Shown: positions 7,922 through 16,233, numbered from the stretch's first letter. The stretch: DNA of 34,539 nt from an uncultured Lachnospiraceae bacterium (GCA_902761665.1 CACWLA010000019.1:1-34539); one strand, 5' to 3'. Program-made: numbers and translations. Notes: generated from the letters alone by a model not told the origin.

Positions 7922-7962
7922 CCTGATGTTCGCACGTCGGCCGGGGCGGCGGAAACCGCCCG

Positions 7963-8003
7963 AAAAAAGCAGAAAAGACCGGCAGGCACGGGCCCGCCGG
8001 TCT
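7963..8003 (-). terminator. Terminator of the TetR/ABC operon
   Basis: On the minus strand AGACCGGC pairs with GCCGGTCT (stem arms 7976-7983 and 7996-8003), followed by a T-rich run with six consecutive T at 7963-7968. A second GC-rich hairpin (7944-7961) lies just beyond. Confidence 0.8.
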
Positions 8004-8020
8004 CATTTTCAGGATGCCGC

Positions 8021-8806
8021 TTAAGCGATGTCTTTCTTCGGATACTTCAGGTATGCGGCAAGGATGCCGAGAGCGCCGAGCGCCATGCCGGCGGCCAGAA
8101 CGGCGCCGTCCAGTTTTCCTTCCGCGGCGATCAGGGCGCCGTCGCAGAAGCCGAAGGGCGTCAGGTACTTCAGGTCCTTCGCCGACTCGGTGATGTTCGC
8201 GATCAGGTTCATGAAATACATGAGCACCGCAATGCCGAGGCCGATGCTGACGCTTCCCCTTCTGAGGAAGGCGGAGATCCCGAAGCAGATTCCGGCCAGT
8301 TCCAGCTGCATCAGGAAATAGGCGAGATGAAGCAGGTTGACCTCTTTCCAGGGGATCTCTTCCCCGACGGCTGCCATGGAAAGGACGGATATCCCGTAGA
8401 TCAGCAGGTTCAGGAGGACGATCCGGATCAGGACCGAAAGCAGTTTTTCCGTCATCACGCGTACGCGCCCGAGCGGATGGGTGAGGAGGAAATCGGCAGT
8501 ATGCATCCGTTCTTCCTTACTGAGGATATCCGTGGCAATGATCGCCGCATAGAAGGCTCCGCCAAGCCCCAGCACGTTGCCGCATTCGATCGCGTAGTAG
8601 CCGGTCAGCGTGCCGAAATTCAGCTTATCCATGCCGAAAGCAGCCGTAAAGGCGCCCATCGAAGCGAACATCTCGCTGACCGTATCCATTTCCCCCTTCA
8701 TCTCGGGGAAGAGAAAAATGCAGATCCCGAGCAGGGCGGCGATGCATCCGCACCAGATGAGGAAGGCCGTCCTGCCCTGTCTCAGTTCATGCCTTACGAT
8801 GGTCAT
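8021..8806 (-). CDS. ABC-2 type exporter permease
   Basis: A 261-residue membrane protein with about six hydrophobic segments, arranged as in ABC-2 permeases. The first follows a short polar N-terminus (about 15-33), and others lie near 75-95, 120-150, 160-180, 187-207 and 232-253. The stretch ILSKEERMHTADFLLTHPL after the second segment is typical of ABC-2 permeases (drug, bacteriocin or lipid export). It is separated by a single base from the ATPase gene upstream and carries no ATP-binding motif of its own. The substrate cannot be told. Control by the TetR protein two genes upstream suggests a response to a toxic or signal molecule. Confidence 0.85.
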   Translation of the reverse strand: MTIVRHELRQGRTAFLIWCGCIAALLGICIFLFPEMKGEMDTVSEMFASMGAFTAAFGMDKLNFGTLTGYYAIECGNVLGLGGAFYAAIIATDILSKEERMHTADFLLTHPLGRVRVMTEKLLSVLIRIVLLNLLIYGISVLSMAAVGEEIPWKEVNLLHLAYFLMQLELAGICFGISAFLRRGSVSIGLGIAVLMYFMNLIANITESAKDLKYLTPFGFCDGALIAAEGKLDGAVLAAGMALGALGILAAYLKYPKKDIA

Positions 8807-8807
8807 T

Positions 8808-9683
8808 TCAGGCTTCCTCCTTCTGGTAATAGTGCAGGAAGATCTCTTCCAGTTCCGGTTCGGTCACGCTGAGGTCCGTGATTTTCCCTTCCGCAAGGCG
8901 GCTGAGCAGTGCGCCGAGGTCTCCGCCGTAGAGGAAACTCACGCCGTCTCCGCTCCGCTTCAGGTCGCGGATCCCTTCCAGGCCTTCGAGGACCGCCTCC
9001 CCGCGGAGCGAGACCCTCCGCGCATTGGTCCGGGAAAGCGCCTCCACGCTGTCGCAGGCAATGAGACTCCCGTCGCGCAGGACCGCCGCCCGTCCGCAGT
9101 AGCGCCGGATCTCTGAGAGCACGTGGCTCGACAGAAAGACTGTCGCGCCCTTCCGGTTCCGCTCCCGCAGGATCTCGAAGAACTCGTGCTGGATGAGCGG
9201 ATCGAGACCGCCGGTCGGCTCATCGAGGATGAGGAGGCGCGGCTCGCTCTGCAGAGCGCAGACGATGCCCACCTTCTTGCGGTTGCCGAAGGAAAGCTCA
9301 TCGATTTTCCGCGACGGGTCGAGTTTCAGGCGCTCGCACAGGACGTCCGCCGCCGCGCTGCAGTCCTTATTCCGAAGATTCGCCGAGAGGCGGAGCACTT
9401 CCTTCACCTTCATCCCGGGATAGAACAGGGCTTCGGAAGGAAGGTAGCCGGTCTCCCTGAGGATCGCCGTCTTCTCCGTCCGGATGTCCTTCCCGAAGAT
9501 CTTCGCCTCTCCCCTGTTCGGCGTGATCAGCCCCAGCAGAGTGCGGATGGTGGTGGACTTGCCGGCGCCGTTCGGCCCGATGAAGCCGAAAAATTCGCCC
9601 TCTTCCACCGAAAGGTCCAGGCCTTCGATGCCTCTTGTTTTTCCGTAATATTTCGTCAGTCCTTTTGCCGCGATCGCTTCCAT
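8808..9683 (-). CDS. ABC transporter ATP-binding protein
   Basis: This 291-residue ATPase powers the permease encoded next to it. It shows Walker A GPNGAGKST (36-44), the signature LSFGNRK (130-136, a variant of LSGGQ seen in this subfamily), Walker B LLILDEPTGGLD (150-161) and the switch histidine in SSHVLSEI. The C-terminal portion (about 215-291) is the extra domain usual in ABC-2 exporter ATPases. The upstream tetR stop lies 4 bases before this ATG and the permease start just past its stop, so the three genes form one operon. Confidence 0.93.
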   Translation of the reverse strand: MEAIAAKGLTKYYGKTRGIEGLDLSVEEGEFFGFIGPNGAGKSTTIRTLLGLITPNRGEAKIFGKDIRTEKTAILRETGYLPSEALFYPGMKVKEVLRLSANLRNKDCSAAADVLCERLKLDPSRKIDELSFGNRKKVGIVCALQSEPRLLILDEPTGGLDPLIQHEFFEILRERNRKGATVFLSSHVLSEIRRYCGRAAVLRDGSLIACDSVEALSRTNARRVSLRGEAVLEGLEGIRDLKRSGDGVSFLYGGDLGALLSRLAEGKITDLSVTEPELEEIFLHYYQKEEA

Positions 9684-9687
9684 CGCC

Positions 9688-10299
9688 TTACTCCTTCCGC
9701 AGATAAACGCTCTTCCAGAAAGCCATCAGCTGCGTGAAGACCTTCTCCATCCTGTCGATATCGATATTGCCCTGCTGCACGGCCTCCCAGAGATAGCCTT
9801 CCGATGCCCAATACATTTCCCGGTACATCATGGCGACGTCGAGCCCCGGAATGAACTGCGACGGGTCCATGTTCAGGCGCACCTTGTCTGCCTTCAGGTT
9901 GAAATACTTATGATAGCTCTTCTGGATATCGGCGCAGATGTCTTCATCCTTCTCGTAAAATGCGCGGATGGTGAAATTCCCCATGTTCGGATAAAGGCGG
10001 ATGATCTCCATCTTCGCACGCATCCCGCGCTCCATGCTTTCGAAAAGGTCCGTCTGTTCGTAGCAGCCGTAGCGCGTCAGATATTCGATCGTCGTCTCCG
10101 CGCAGTGGTCCCAGAGGTAGAGAAAGAACTCTTTTTTATTGTGAAAATAGTGGAACAGCAGCGATTTGCTGATGCCGGCCTCTGCCGCGATCTCGCTCAT
10201 CGGGCTGTTCTTGTAGGAATTCCGGGAAAAGACCCGGTAGCCGGCGTTCAGGATCGCCTGCTGCTTTTCCTCCGGCAGAGAAAAGAATTTCTGATTCAT
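9688..10299 (-). CDS. TetR-family transcriptional regulator
   Basis: This is a 203-residue repressor with an N-terminal helix-turn-helix (about 34-53, MSEIAAEAGISKSLLFHYF) and a variable ligand-binding C-terminal domain. An upstream GTG at 10317 would add six residues, but the ATG at 10299 has GGAGG 5 bases ahead and is preferred. A perfect 17-base palindrome lies just upstream, overlapping the predicted transcription start, so autorepression together with the downstream ABC exporter genes is likely. The ligand is unknown. The cytosolic protein presumably releases DNA when it binds the compound that the exporter removes. Confidence 0.9.
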   Translation of the reverse strand: MNQKFFSLPEEKQQAILNAGYRVFSRNSYKNSPMSEIAAEAGISKSLLFHYFHNKKEFFLYLWDHCAETTIEYLTRYGCYEQTDLFESMERGMRAKMEIIRLYPNMGNFTIRAFYEKDEDICADIQKSYHKYFNLKADKVRLNMDPSQFIPGLDVAMMYREMYWASEGYLWEAVQQGNIDIDRMEKVFTQLMAFWKSVYLRKE

Positions 10300-10318
10300 G
10301 AGAACCTCCGCTTGCACG

Positions 10319-10335
10319 TTAACCGATTCGGTTAA
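10319..10335. promoter_or_regulatory. TetR-type operator palindrome
   Basis: TTAACCGATTCGGTTAA is a perfect palindrome around a central base, at the predicted start of the tetR-ABC transcript. A half copy, TTGACCGA, lies at 10352-10359 within the promoter spacer. It is the natural binding site for the adjacent TetR protein. Confidence 0.8.
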
Positions 10336-10339
10336 TGTG

Positions 10340-10368
10340 ATAATAGCCCCGTTGACCGATTTTGAGAA
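10340..10368 (-). promoter_or_regulatory. Predicted promoter of the tetR-ABC operon
   Basis: The -10 box is TATTAT (10340-10345). The -35 box TTCTCA (10363-10368) is weak and lies 17 bases upstream. The operator follows the -10 box directly. Confidence 0.5.
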
Positions 10369-10390
10369 GACCCCCTGCGGATATTTTTTC

Positions 10391-10424
10391 AGAAAACGGA
10401 AAGCGGGACCGAAGCCCCGCTTTC
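10391..10424 (-). terminator. Terminator after codY
   Basis: GAAAGCGGG pairs perfectly with CCCGCTTTC (arms 10399-10407 and 10416-10424) around an 8-base loop. CGTTTTCT follows on the minus strand. Confidence 0.8.
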
Positions 10425-10466
10425 ATGTTTCTTTCCCGTGCCGGATCGGGCGTTTTTCCGTCCGCA

Positions 10467-11237
10467 TCATTCCTCCGGCTTCCGGATCTCTGTCCGAATG
10501 AGGTCGTTCTTTACCTTGATGTACGTACCCTTCATGCCCGAGGAACGGGATTCGATCACGCCCGCGCTTTCGAGTTTCCGGAGCGCGTTCACGATGACCG
10601 AGCGGGTGATGCCCACGCGGTCCGCGATCTTGCTGGCGACCAGGATTCCTTCGCTGCCGGGCAGTTCTTCGAAAATGGCGCCGACTGCTTCGATCTCCGC
10701 CGTGCTCAGGGTCCTGATCGCAGAACGGACGACCTGTTTGCGGCGCAGTTCCTGGGCATTTTCCTCATCCAGGGCGCGCACCATCTCCAGGCCGATGACG
10801 GCCGTGCCGTACTCCGCCAGGATGATGTCGTCGATGCCGTATTCCTTCTCCCTGCGGTAGATGAAGAAGGTGCCGAGCCGTTCGCCGGCGATGTAGATCG
10901 GCGTCACGATCACGCGGTAGGTGCGGTTCGCCTCTGCGTCGAAACCGAGCGTTTCCAGGTGCACGTTTTCCTTTGTTGAAAGGATGTTCAGCAGGCGTTC
11001 GTTGAGGCTTGGATCGATGAAGATGCCGACGGATGCCTTCGTCCAGTTCGGCTCGATCAGGGCAGGGTCGGTATTGCCCATGCCGAGGATCTTGCCCTTG
11101 CGGCTCAGCACCATGACGTTGGAGCCCATGGCGTCGCTGAGTGCGAGGCAGATATCGTTGAACACGAAAACGTTCGAAGTATTGTTGGACAGCAGTTTAT
11201 TGACTTTGCGGATCCGGTCAAGCAGTTCTACGCTCAT
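10467..11237 (-). CDS. codY: Global nutrient-responsive repressor CodY
   Basis: CodY represses amino-acid, transport and other stationary-phase genes when branched-chain amino acids and, in many species, GTP are plentiful. The 256 residues fit the family (about 259). The N-terminal GAF domain covers about 1-155 with the landmark NNTSNVFVFNDICLALSDAM, and the winged helix-turn-helix lies at about 200-232 (ASKIADRVGITRSVIVNALR). The frame is open to 11324, but AAGGAG 7 bases before 11237 and the promoter at 11296-11324 fix the start. It follows topA, comM and dprA, a common order in Clostridia. A partial match to the CodY box lies just upstream of its promoter. Confidence 0.96.
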   Translation of the reverse strand: MSVELLDRIRKVNKLLSNNTSNVFVFNDICLALSDAMGSNVMVLSRKGKILGMGNTDPALIEPNWTKASVGIFIDPSLNERLLNILSTKENVHLETLGFDAEANRTYRVIVTPIYIAGERLGTFFIYRREKEYGIDDIILAEYGTAVIGLEMVRALDEENAQELRRKQVVRSAIRTLSTAEIEAVGAIFEELPGSEGILVASKIADRVGITRSVIVNALRKLESAGVIESRSSGMKGTYIKVKNDLIRTEIRKPEE

Positions 11238-11274
11238 CGTTTTTCTCCTTGCTGCCGGTCTGAATGACAAAGCA

Positions 11275-11313
11275 AAAGTCCGGCTCCATGACATCATCAT
11301 AGCGCCGGACTTT
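11275..11313. repeat. Inverted repeat around the codY -10 box
   Basis: AAAGTCCGGC (11275-11284) and GCCGGACTTT (11304-11313) are exact complements with a 19-base interval that contains the codY -10 box. On the minus strand the second arm runs into TTTTGCTTT, so it may also act as a weak terminator for transcripts arriving from topA. Confidence 0.6.
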
Positions 11314-11324
11314 GCAAAAAGCAA
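11296..11324 (-). promoter_or_regulatory. Predicted codY promoter
   Basis: TTGCTT (11319-11324) and TATGAT (11296-11301) have a 17-base spacer on the minus strand. The leader would be about 50 bases. Confidence 0.65.
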
Positions 11325-11327
11325 TGC

Positions 11328-11341
11328 CGTTTTCAGAATTT
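11328..11341. promoter_or_regulatory. Weak CodY box candidate
   Basis: The sequence matches the consensus AATTTTCWGAAAAT at 10 of 14 positions, including the central TTTTCAGAA. It lies directly upstream of the codY -35 box. With four mismatches it is only a suggestion of autoregulation. Confidence 0.3.
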
Positions 11342-11444
11342 TCCCGTATATTCAGACAATTTCGCTTTATCTTTCAGATGTTTTTCCCGCAATTCTTCGG
11401 CAAAAGTCCTGAAGATGCGCAAATGATCCGAAGAAACAGTGTCC

Positions 11445-13421
11445 TCACTTCTTAGCGTCGGTCTTCGGACGGTTCCAGCTCATGAAGTCGCATTCCGGTG
11501 CGTTCTCACAGGCGTAGAAGCGTCTGCCCTTTTTGGTCTTGCGGATGATCAGCTCGCCGCCGCATTTCGGGCACTTGCAGCCGGCCTTCTCAAGGAGCGG
11601 GCGGGTGTTCCGGCATTCCGGGAAGCCCGGGCAGGCCAGGAAGCGGCCGTGCGGTCCGAACTTGATCACCATCTTCCGTCCGCAGAGTTCGCAGACTTCG
11701 TCCGTCTCTTCGTCCGCCACCTTGACGCGTTCAAGGTTCTTGGACGCCGTTTCGACCTTATCCAGGAAGGGCGGACAGAAGCTCCGGAGAACTTCCTTCC
11801 ATTCGGTATCGCCTTCGGCGACCTTGTCCAGTTCCGTTTCCATCTCCGCCGTAAAATCCTTGTCGGCCAGCATGGGCACGGACTGCAGGATGATGTTGTT
11901 GACGGTCTCACCGAGCTCGGTGACGAAGAGGTTTCTGCCTTCTTTCAGGATGTAGTGCCGGTCGGACAGGGTCGCGATGGTCGGCGCATAGGTGCTCGGA
12001 CGGCCGATCCCGCAGGCTTCCATGGCCTGCACGAGCGAGGCCTCGGTGTAGTGCGGCAGCGGCTGCGTAAAGTGCTGCTTCGGCTCAAAGGCGGGGTCGC
12101 TCAGACGGTCTTCTTCGCTGATGCTCTTCAGCACCTTGTCCTTTTTCGCCTTCTCCTCGTCCGCCGAGTAGACCAGGCGGAAACCGTCAAAGGCCGGTAC
12201 GGCAGCCGTCGCGCGGAAGTCATAGCCGTCGGCGCTGACCGTGACGCGCGTGGAATCGTATTCGTAGTCCGCCATGCGGCTGGCCGCGAAGCGTTCCCAG
12301 ATCAGCTTATACAGGCGGTATTCGTCGCGGCCGAGGTCATTTCTGACGGACTGCGGCGTTCTGCGGATGCTGCTCGGCCGGATGGCTTCGTGTGCGTCCT
12401 GGATATGCTCGCCCGCTTTCGGCGCGCTTTCGGGACGGCCGACGTAATTCCTCCCATAGGCTTCACCGATGTACTCGCGCGCAGCAGCGTCCGCTTCCTG
12501 TGAAATGCGGGTGCTGTCCGTACGGAGGTAGGTGATCAGACCTACGGTCCCCTCGCCTTCCAGACGGACGCCTTCATAGAGGTTCTGCGCAATGCGCATC
12601 GTCTTCGACGGGGAGAAGTTAAGGATGCGGGAGGCTTCCTGCTGCAGGGTGCTGGTCGTGAAAGGAAGCGGCGCATGGGTATGCTTTCTCTGCGTATCCT
12701 TCTCGGTCAGAACGAAATCCTTCCCTTCGAGGGCTTTCAGGACTGCTTTCACCGCTGCCTCATCCGGGAGTGGATGTTCCTTGGTGTCGAGCTGCAGGAC
12801 GAGTCTTTCCTTCCGGTCCGAGACTGCCAGGGAAAGATCCAGGCTCCAGTACTCTTCCGGTACGAAATCCTCGATCTCCTTCTCACGCACGCAGATCAGG
12901 TTCAGGGTGGAGGACTGCACGCGTCCGGCGGACAGGCCCCGCTTCACCTTCTTCCACAGCAGCGGGCTCACGGAATAGCCGGTCACGCGGTCGAGCGCAC
13001 GGCGCGCCTGCTGGGCGTCCACGAGGTTCTCATCGATGGCACGCGGAGAGGCGATCGCGTTCTTCACGGCGTCCTTCGTGATCTCGTTGAAGCTGATGCG
13101 GCTGCACTTCGGCTGGGCGCTCTGCAGCAGTGTCTGCAGATGCCAGGCAATCGCTTCCCCTTCGCGGTCAGGGTCGGTTGCGAGATAGACTTTGGACGCC
13201 TTTTTGGCCTTTTCCTTCAGGGTCCGGATGGTCTCTCCCTTGCCGCGGATCGCGATGTAGCTCGGCTCATAGTCGTTGGCGATGTCGATGCCCATGCGGC
13301 TCTTCGGCAGATCGCGGACGTGGCCGCCGGAAGCTTCGACATCATAGCCGGAGCCCAGGAAACGTTTGATGGTCTTTACTTTCGTGGGAGATTCCACGAT
13401 GATCAAAGGACGTGCGGACAT
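11445..13421 (-). CDS. topA: DNA topoisomerase I
   Basis: Type IA topoisomerase that relaxes negative supercoils. The 658 residues show the Toprim domain (E10 in VESP; D83, D85 and E87 in DPDREGE), the GRVQS segment, the catalytic tyrosine Y298 in TYLRTDSTRIS, and GIGRPSTYAP near 471-480. Two C-terminal cysteine clusters of the zinc-ribbon type follow: C577/C580/C597/C603, and one near 615-644 ending in ACENAPEC. The length is slightly below the about 690 residues of the Bacillus enzyme. AAGGAG, 7 bases before the ATG, supports the start. It has its own predicted promoter and lies between dprA and codY. Confidence 0.97.
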   Translation of the reverse strand: MSARPLIIVESPTKVKTIKRFLGSGYDVEASGGHVRDLPKSRMGIDIANDYEPSYIAIRGKGETIRTLKEKAKKASKVYLATDPDREGEAIAWHLQTLLQSAQPKCSRISFNEITKDAVKNAIASPRAIDENLVDAQQARRALDRVTGYSVSPLLWKKVKRGLSAGRVQSSTLNLICVREKEIEDFVPEEYWSLDLSLAVSDRKERLVLQLDTKEHPLPDEAAVKAVLKALEGKDFVLTEKDTQRKHTHAPLPFTTSTLQQEASRILNFSPSKTMRIAQNLYEGVRLEGEGTVGLITYLRTDSTRISQEADAAAREYIGEAYGRNYVGRPESAPKAGEHIQDAHEAIRPSSIRRTPQSVRNDLGRDEYRLYKLIWERFAASRMADYEYDSTRVTVSADGYDFRATAAVPAFDGFRLVYSADEEKAKKDKVLKSISEEDRLSDPAFEPKQHFTQPLPHYTEASLVQAMEACGIGRPSTYAPTIATLSDRHYILKEGRNLFVTELGETVNNIILQSVPMLADKDFTAEMETELDKVAEGDTEWKEVLRSFCPPFLDKVETASKNLERVKVADEETDEVCELCGRKMVIKFGPHGRFLACPGFPECRNTRPLLEKAGCKCPKCGGELIIRKTKKGRRFYACENAPECDFMSWNRPKTDAKK

Positions 13422-13453
13422 ACATTCACTCCTTGGATATAGCAGTGAAAAGC

Positions 13454-13482
13454 ACTATAGCTTATTCAATTAAAGAAAGCAA
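13454..13482 (-). promoter_or_regulatory. Predicted topA promoter
   Basis: TTGCTT (13477-13482) and TATAGT (13454-13459) are 17 bases apart on the minus strand. The -35 hexamer is the same as that of codY. Confidence 0.6.
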
Positions 13483-13510
13483 GCAGTTTTTTTGCAATTC
13501 TACGAGTGCA

Positions 13511-14593
13511 TCAGCCGCTCTTCACGTACTGCCCGCCGCTGACCGGGCGCACCCTGCCGGATTCCTCCAGGGAAAGGAGGATGAGGCTCAGTTCGCCGAG
13601 GCCGTAACCGGTCTTCATCATGATCTCCTCCAGATGCTGGGGATCGTGGGAAAGGGCGCGCAGGACGTTTTTCTGGGCAGCGGAAAGATTTGCCGCAGAG
13701 CGGCCCTTGTGCTTTCCTTTCGTGCCGGCCGACGGGTCTTCGACCTGCAGCAGCGACAGCACGTCGCCTGTACCGGTCAGGATCCCCGCGCCCTGGCGGA
13801 TCAGGTCGTTGCAGCCTTCGCTTAAAGGGTCGTCCAGCCGTCCCGGGAGCGCAAAGACATCCCTTCCCTGCTCGAGCGCCTGGTCGACGGTGATGCGGGT
13901 GCCGCTGACCGCCCGCGCCTCGATCACAAGCAGGACGTCGGCAAGCCCGCTGATGATCCGGTTGCGCAGGGGGAAATGGTAGGCAAGCGGCGGCGTTCCC
14001 GGTTTGTATTCACTGATCACACCGCCCTGCAGACAGAGTTTTTCGTAGAGAGGCCGGTTGACCGAAGGATAGGCCTGGTCCACGCCGCAGCCGAGGATCC
14101 CGAAAGACTTTCCGCCGGCAGCAACGGCCGCAGACTGCGCGTAGCCGTCAATGCCCATCGCCATGCCGCTGATGACGTTCACGCCGGCTCCGGCAAGTTC
14201 CCTGCCGAAACGCTCCGCCATGGAGCGGCCGTAAAAACTGCAGCGCCGCGCCCCGATGATTGCCGCCGTCTTGCCGTCTTCAGGCGGAAATTCACCTTTC
14301 CGGAACAGGACCGTCGGCGGATCCGGGATCGTCAGCAGCCGCTTCGGATAGTCCTCATCCGCTGGGCAGCACCAGCGGATCCCCTGCGCGTCAAAGCCGT
14401 CCCGCTCCCGCAGGAGTTCGTCCAGCCTGCGTTTTGAGGCATCCAGCGCTTCCTGCTGCTTTTCGCCGACCGGAAGCATGCGCTGCCGGAAGACCTCTTC
14501 GGGGGAGCCGTACAGGCCGAGGAGCCTTTTTGCCGCGGAAGCGCTGAAGTCTTCCGTGACGCCGAGCCAGTACCAGTAATCTCTTGCTTCCAC
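13511..14593 (-). CDS. dprA: DNA-processing protein DprA
   Basis: DprA binds incoming single-stranded DNA during natural transformation and loads RecA; in non-competent species it persists for reasons that are unclear. The 360-residue protein has an N-terminal helical part (about 1-75), the Rossmann-like DprA domain with GARRCSFYG (114-122) and SGMAMGID (142-149), then GCGVDQAYPSVN, FPLRNRIISGLAD and SGTRITVDQALEQGR. A C-terminal winged helix (about 300-355) closes it. The ATG at 14593 lies 3 bases past the comM stop, so the two are co-transcribed. Confidence 0.95.
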   Translation of the reverse strand: MEARDYWYWLGVTEDFSASAAKRLLGLYGSPEEVFRQRMLPVGEKQQEALDASKRRLDELLRERDGFDAQGIRWCCPADEDYPKRLLTIPDPPTVLFRKGEFPPEDGKTAAIIGARRCSFYGRSMAERFGRELAGAGVNVISGMAMGIDGYAQSAAVAAGGKSFGILGCGVDQAYPSVNRPLYEKLCLQGGVISEYKPGTPPLAYHFPLRNRIISGLADVLLVIEARAVSGTRITVDQALEQGRDVFALPGRLDDPLSEGCNDLIRQGAGILTGTGDVLSLLQVEDPSAGTKGKHKGRSAANLSAAQKNVLRALSHDPQHLEEIMMKTGYGLGELSLILLSLEESGRVRPVSGGQYVKSG

Positions 14594-14596
14594 GGC

Positions 14597-16126
14597 TCAC
14601 CTCCAAAACTTTTCCTCTGAACCGCGGTATCCGGCGGCTTCAGCGATGTCTTCCAGAGAAATATTCTCTCTGTCGGCCAGGTCGGCGATGGTGCGCGCCA
14701 CTTTCAGGATGCGGTGGTACGCCCGCGCGCTCAGCCCCTTGATCTCGAAAATGCGCTTCAGATAGTTCTCCTTCTCGGCGTCCAGCGGGCAGTAGGTGCG
14801 GACCTCCTTCCCGCTCATGCGGGAATTGAAACGGATGCCGCTGCCGGCAAAGCGTTCCGCCTGCCGCGCCCTTGCGCGCTCCACGCGGGCGCGGATCTCG
14901 GCCGAGGATTCGTTCTTTCCCCGGTGGACCAGGTCCTTATATCGCAGGGTCGGTGCCTCCACGCAGAGGTCCAGACGGTCGAGGAGGGGGCGGCTCACGC
15001 GCTTCAGATAGGCCGAGACCTCCGCGTCCGAGCAGTGGCAGCGGTTCCGGTCCGGATAGTAGCCGCAGCGGCAGGGATTCATGGCCGCGACCAGCATCAC
15101 GTCCGCAGGAAAGCGGAAAGAGCCCTGCACCCTGGCAATGTGGACCTCCCGGTCTTCCAGCGGCTGGCGAAGTGCCTCCAACGCCGCCTTCTGGAACTCC
15201 GGCAGTTCGTCCAAAAAGAGGACACCGCGGTCCGCGAGCGAGATCTCGCCGGGCTTCGGCTTCGATCCGCCGCCGACGAGGGCATAAGGAGAAACGGTAT
15301 GGTGCGGCGAGCGGAAGGGCCGCCTTAAGATCAGCGGATGCTCCTCGCTGAGAAGTCCGCAGACCGAATAGACCTTCGAGACCTCGAGCGATTCCTCCAG
15401 GCTGATCGAAGGCAGGATGGTAGGGATGCGTCTTGCGATCATGGTCTTCCCCGAACCGGGTGTCCCAACGAAGAGCAGGTTATGCATGCCGGCAGCTGCG
15501 ACCTCCGCCGCCCGCCGCATCACACTCTGCCCGTTCACTTCAGCAAAGTCCACTTCGTCGCTTCCCGCGGCTTCTGCGAGGCGCTCCCGGATGCGGCAGG
15601 GAAGCGCCGGGATCTTCCCCTCGGCAAGAAGCGGCAGTTCCGTGAGGTTCCGGAGGCCGATGACGTCGATGCCCTCAACGAGTGAGCCTTCGGCTGCGTT
15701 TCCCGCCGGCACCACGCAGCAGCGAAAGCCCGCCTCCTTCGCGGCGCCGACCATGGTCAGGATCCCGGAGACCGGAATGAGGCTTCCGTCCAGCCCCAGT
15801 TCCCCGATGAAGACCGCCTCCTCCGGAAGCCGCCCGAGGTCGATCAGTTCGGCCGAAAGCAGCAGTGCCGAGGCCACCGCCAGGTCGAAGCTCGTTCCTT
15901 CCTTCCGGATGTCCGCTGGGGAGAGGTTCACGGTCACGTGCCTCGGCGGCAGCGTGAAGCCGGTATTTTTCAGCGCGGTGCGGACGCGGTCCTTTGCCTC
16001 CCGGACCTCCGCCCCCAGAAAGCCCACCATGGACATTTCCGGAAGGCCTGAGGATGCGTCGCACTCCACGCGGATCAGGACGCCCTCCATGCCGAAGAGC
16101 GCCATTGCATTGATCTTGCTGTACAT
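14597..16126 (-). CDS. comM: YifB/ComM-family Mg-chelatase-like AAA+ ATPase
   Basis: ComM is a hexameric helicase that promotes branch migration during transformation; close relatives in Firmicutes are of less certain function. With the start at 16126 it has 509 residues, the family size. The N-terminal ChlI-like domain is followed by Walker A GTPGSGKT (221-228), Walker B LFLDELPE (303-310), the NPCRCGYYPD segment and the C-terminal Mg-chelatase helical domain. The frame is open to 16312, but the promoter at 16205-16233 and GGAAAGGA before 16126 favour 16126. dprA follows immediately. Its leader contains a terminator. Confidence 0.93.
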   Translation of the reverse strand: MYSKINAMALFGMEGVLIRVECDASSGLPEMSMVGFLGAEVREAKDRVRTALKNTGFTLPPRHVTVNLSPADIRKEGTSFDLAVASALLLSAELIDLGRLPEEAVFIGELGLDGSLIPVSGILTMVGAAKEAGFRCCVVPAGNAAEGSLVEGIDVIGLRNLTELPLLAEGKIPALPCRIRERLAEAAGSDEVDFAEVNGQSVMRRAAEVAAAGMHNLLFVGTPGSGKTMIARRIPTILPSISLEESLEVSKVYSVCGLLSEEHPLILRRPFRSPHHTVSPYALVGGGSKPKPGEISLADRGVLFLDELPEFQKAALEALRQPLEDREVHIARVQGSFRFPADVMLVAAMNPCRCGYYPDRNRCHCSDAEVSAYLKRVSRPLLDRLDLCVEAPTLRYKDLVHRGKNESSAEIRARVERARARQAERFAGSGIRFNSRMSGKEVRTYCPLDAEKENYLKRIFEIKGLSARAYHRILKVARTIADLADRENISLEDIAEAAGYRGSEEKFWR

Positions 16127-16152
16127 GTTTTCCTTTCCGTGCAATGAATCGA

Positions 16153-16178
16153 TCCCTTTTTGCGCACGAAAAAAGGGA
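16153..16178 (-). promoter_or_regulatory. Alternative hairpin in the comM leader
   Basis: The terminator's second arm and T-run (minus-strand TCCCTTTTT, 16170-16178) can pair with AAAAAGGGA (16153-16161) over 9 bases. This pairing excludes the terminator hairpin, as in an attenuator. Confidence 0.5.
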
Positions 16179-16191
16179 GATGACTCTCCCT
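16169..16191 (-). terminator. Terminator-like hairpin in the comM leader
   Basis: On the minus strand AGGGAGA-GTCA-TCTCCCT (arms 16174-16180 and 16185-16191) is followed by a run of T. It starts only about 7 bases downstream of the predicted transcription start (about 16198) and well before the comM start codon, so it would stop transcription early. Confidence 0.7.
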
Positions 16192-16204
16192 CAGACCCGG
16201 AAAC

Positions 16205-16233
16205 ATCATAACACAGATCCCGCCGCATGTAAA
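16205..16233 (-). promoter_or_regulatory. Predicted comM promoter
   Basis: TTTACA (16228-16233) and TATGAT (16205-16210) have a 17-base spacer on the minus strand. It diverges from the fbp promoter. Confidence 0.7.

Noticed and set aside
11439-12503. Long open frame on the plus strand opposite topA
   Set aside because: It is antisense to a clearly conserved gene, has low-complexity Arg/Val-rich composition typical of GC-rich shadows, and has no ribosome site.
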